Under the pieces are notes generated by a model. That model was not told the DNA's origin. It saw nothing but the letters and a program-made list of their open reading frames with translations, and did no database searches. DNA of 15,648 bases from Myxococcales bacterium (GTDB lineage: Bacteria; Myxococcota_A; Bradymonadia; Bradymonadales; Bradymonadaceae): NCBI GenBank assembly GCA_007120615.1, contig SKNI01000522.1:1-15648 (forward strand), given 5' to 3'. Of the stretch, positions 14,763-15,648 are shown in pieces (the stretch's first letter is position 1; the number at the start of each line of letters is the position of its first letter). A program made the position numbers and the translations under genes.

Positions 14763-15608
14763 TTGACCGACTCCGACCCCACACCAACTCAGACTCCCGG
14801 TTGGCCTGTCCGTATAGCATGGGATGACGAAGAGTTTCCCGAAATATTTTTCTTCGATAAACCCCTGTATCTTCAGCGCCGCGCCGGACCCTCGCTTGAA
14901 CTCTCTCGAGGAACCCCGGAGACCACCCGACTCGCCGCCATACCGAAAACGTCGGATAACCTCTCATTTCTTCCATCCTTTGGCGACCGACCATTTTTGA
15001 TCTTCCCCAGACCTCTGCTGATCTGCCCGGCGGGCCTTCGTTTTAGCGTCGATCTGGCAGTCCCTCTTTATATTCAACTCAGTATCGAAGCCGAGGGCAA
15101 GGCCCATCGCCTGGTCGAATGGGCTCCCAATTCGGTGTCCCGCGGAGCCTACGGACCGGTCGACAACTCCCAGATCTGCACCTCTTTTTCGAGCCCATCT
15201 GCCGGTGACCCGGCGGAATTACTGAACCAAAACACCGACCATCCCATCGTAAACCTGAACCTCTCGCTGACCTCCGTCGACTCCGAGCCGATGGTCTATC
15301 CCTGCTGGGCTCGTCTCAATCTCAAGGTCGTCAACACCACCAATGAGCCCCTGGAAATATCCAAGATCATGATTCCCACGGCTTCCTTGTCCCTCTTTCA
15401 GGCTGTGGGAAGCTCGGCCCTGGCTACCAATAAGATCACCATGCGCCTGCTGGGTCCGCAGGATGCGGAGTTGGTCCTTGGCGATCCCCCGGGAGGGAAG
15501 AAACTCTGGGACCCGATCCTCGGGCGGCAACCGGGAGCCAACGATCGACGGCCCTATGTCTTTTTGTACGCCTACAAGACCAAGACCGGTCTGGAACACG
15601 GGTTTTGA
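14763..15608 (+). CDS. Unknown protein, possibly DUF432-like
   Basis: This is a 281-residue soluble protein with no signal or membrane segment. It has alternating hydrophobic strands, such as RFSVDLAVPLYIQLSIEA, ARLNLKVVNTTNEPLEISK and RPYVFLYAYKTKTGLEHGF at the end. The segment VSRGAYGPVDNSQICTSF and the following strand with a conserved-looking IPTASLSLF loosely recall DUF432 proteins, which I remember being next to MscS-type channel genes. That match is from memory and weak. The start must be TTG at 14763, because a stop (TAG 14757-14759) lies two codons upstream and no ATG or GTG occurs in the early frame. The ribosome site is poor. The 27-bp gap to the divergent gene leaves no room for two separate promoters. 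Confidence 0.7.
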   Translation: MTDSDPTPTQTPGWPVRIAWDDEEFPEIFFFDKPLYLQRRAGPSLELSRGTPETTRLAAIPKTSDNLSFLPSFGDRPFLIFPRPLLICPAGLRFSVDLAVPLYIQLSIEAEGKAHRLVEWAPNSVSRGAYGPVDNSQICTSFSSPSAGDPAELLNQNTDHPIVNLNLSLTSVDSEPMVYPCWARLNLKVVNTTNEPLEISKIMIPTASLSLFQAVGSSALATNKITMRLLGPQDAELVLGDPPGGKKLWDPILGRQPGANDRRPYVFLYAYKTKTGLEHGF

Positions 15609-15641
15609 GTCCCTTTTGATGCTGTTTGGGAGGTAGTGCCC

Positions 15642-15648
15642 TTGGAAC
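15642..15648 (+). CDS. Possible start of the next gene, cut by the window edge
   Basis: GGGAGG at 15628-15633 is a strong ribosome-binding site, and TTG at 15642 lies 8 bases after it. The frame begins TTG GAA and runs out of the window. It would be the next gene of an operon, 33 bp after the unknown protein. A GTG at 15636 is too close to the ribosome site. The product is unreadable here. Confidence 0.4.

Noticed and set aside
1..15648. CRISPR arrays, tRNA or rRNA genes, insertion sequence ends, toxin-antitoxin or phage defence genes
   Set aside because: No regularly spaced repeats, tRNA-like cloverleaf, transposase motif or known defence domain was found. The kinase-ATPase-TPR protein has a STAND layout that also occurs in defence proteins, but its operon with era and der and its intact kinase domain point to signalling.

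Overview
The window is 15.6 kb of GC-rich, densely packed bacterial chromosome with ten complete protein genes and traces of one more at each edge. No RNA gene, insertion sequence, phage gene or CRISPR array was found. Large Ser/Thr kinase-ATPase-TPR proteins, a soluble receiver-histidine kinase hybrid, lipoproteins and carboxypeptidase-regulatory-like surface proteins suggest a myxobacteria-like or Bradymonadia-like (former delta-proteobacterial) lineage. That placement is inferred from gene content and general family knowledge; no database search was run.

Layout. Positions 1-17 hold the first codons of a leftward gene behind a good ribosome-binding site. The next 392 bp are a divergent control region with an exact 16-bp direct repeat, one copy of which is half of a CCATAC-N6-GTATGG dyad. 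Rightward from 410 lies an NAD-dependent DNA ligase with two altered key positions. It is followed after 246 bp by a cytosolic receiver-histidine kinase hybrid (2645-3910). Convergent with that gene, and only 2 bp from its end, is a leftward cluster transcribed in the order era, der, giant kinase/ATPase/TPR gene, methyltransferase (10628 down to 3913). The kinase and methyltransferase genes overlap by 4 bp, so they are probably translationally coupled. The two essential ribosome-assembly GTPases sit upstream in the same direction with short gaps.

Divergent from era, with start codons that overlap, is a rightward cluster of a small TPR-type lipoprotein, a multi-spanning ABC permease and its ATPase (10627-13310). 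This looks like an export unit of unknown substrate. It converges on a leftward gene for an envelope-anchored protein with two predicted carboxypeptidase-regulatory-like beta domains, an acidic linker and a PDZ-like C-terminus (13335-14735). Only 27 bp separate that gene from a rightward gene of unknown function (14763-15608, possibly DUF432-like). Another gene may start right after it, at 15642.

Functionally this is a housekeeping backbone (ligA-like, era, der) into which signalling and envelope genes are interleaved. The most interesting unit is the STAND-type kinase with its coupled methyltransferase in the era-der operon. The second is the divergent ligase, which is probably either a lineage-specific LigA or a second ligase paralogue.
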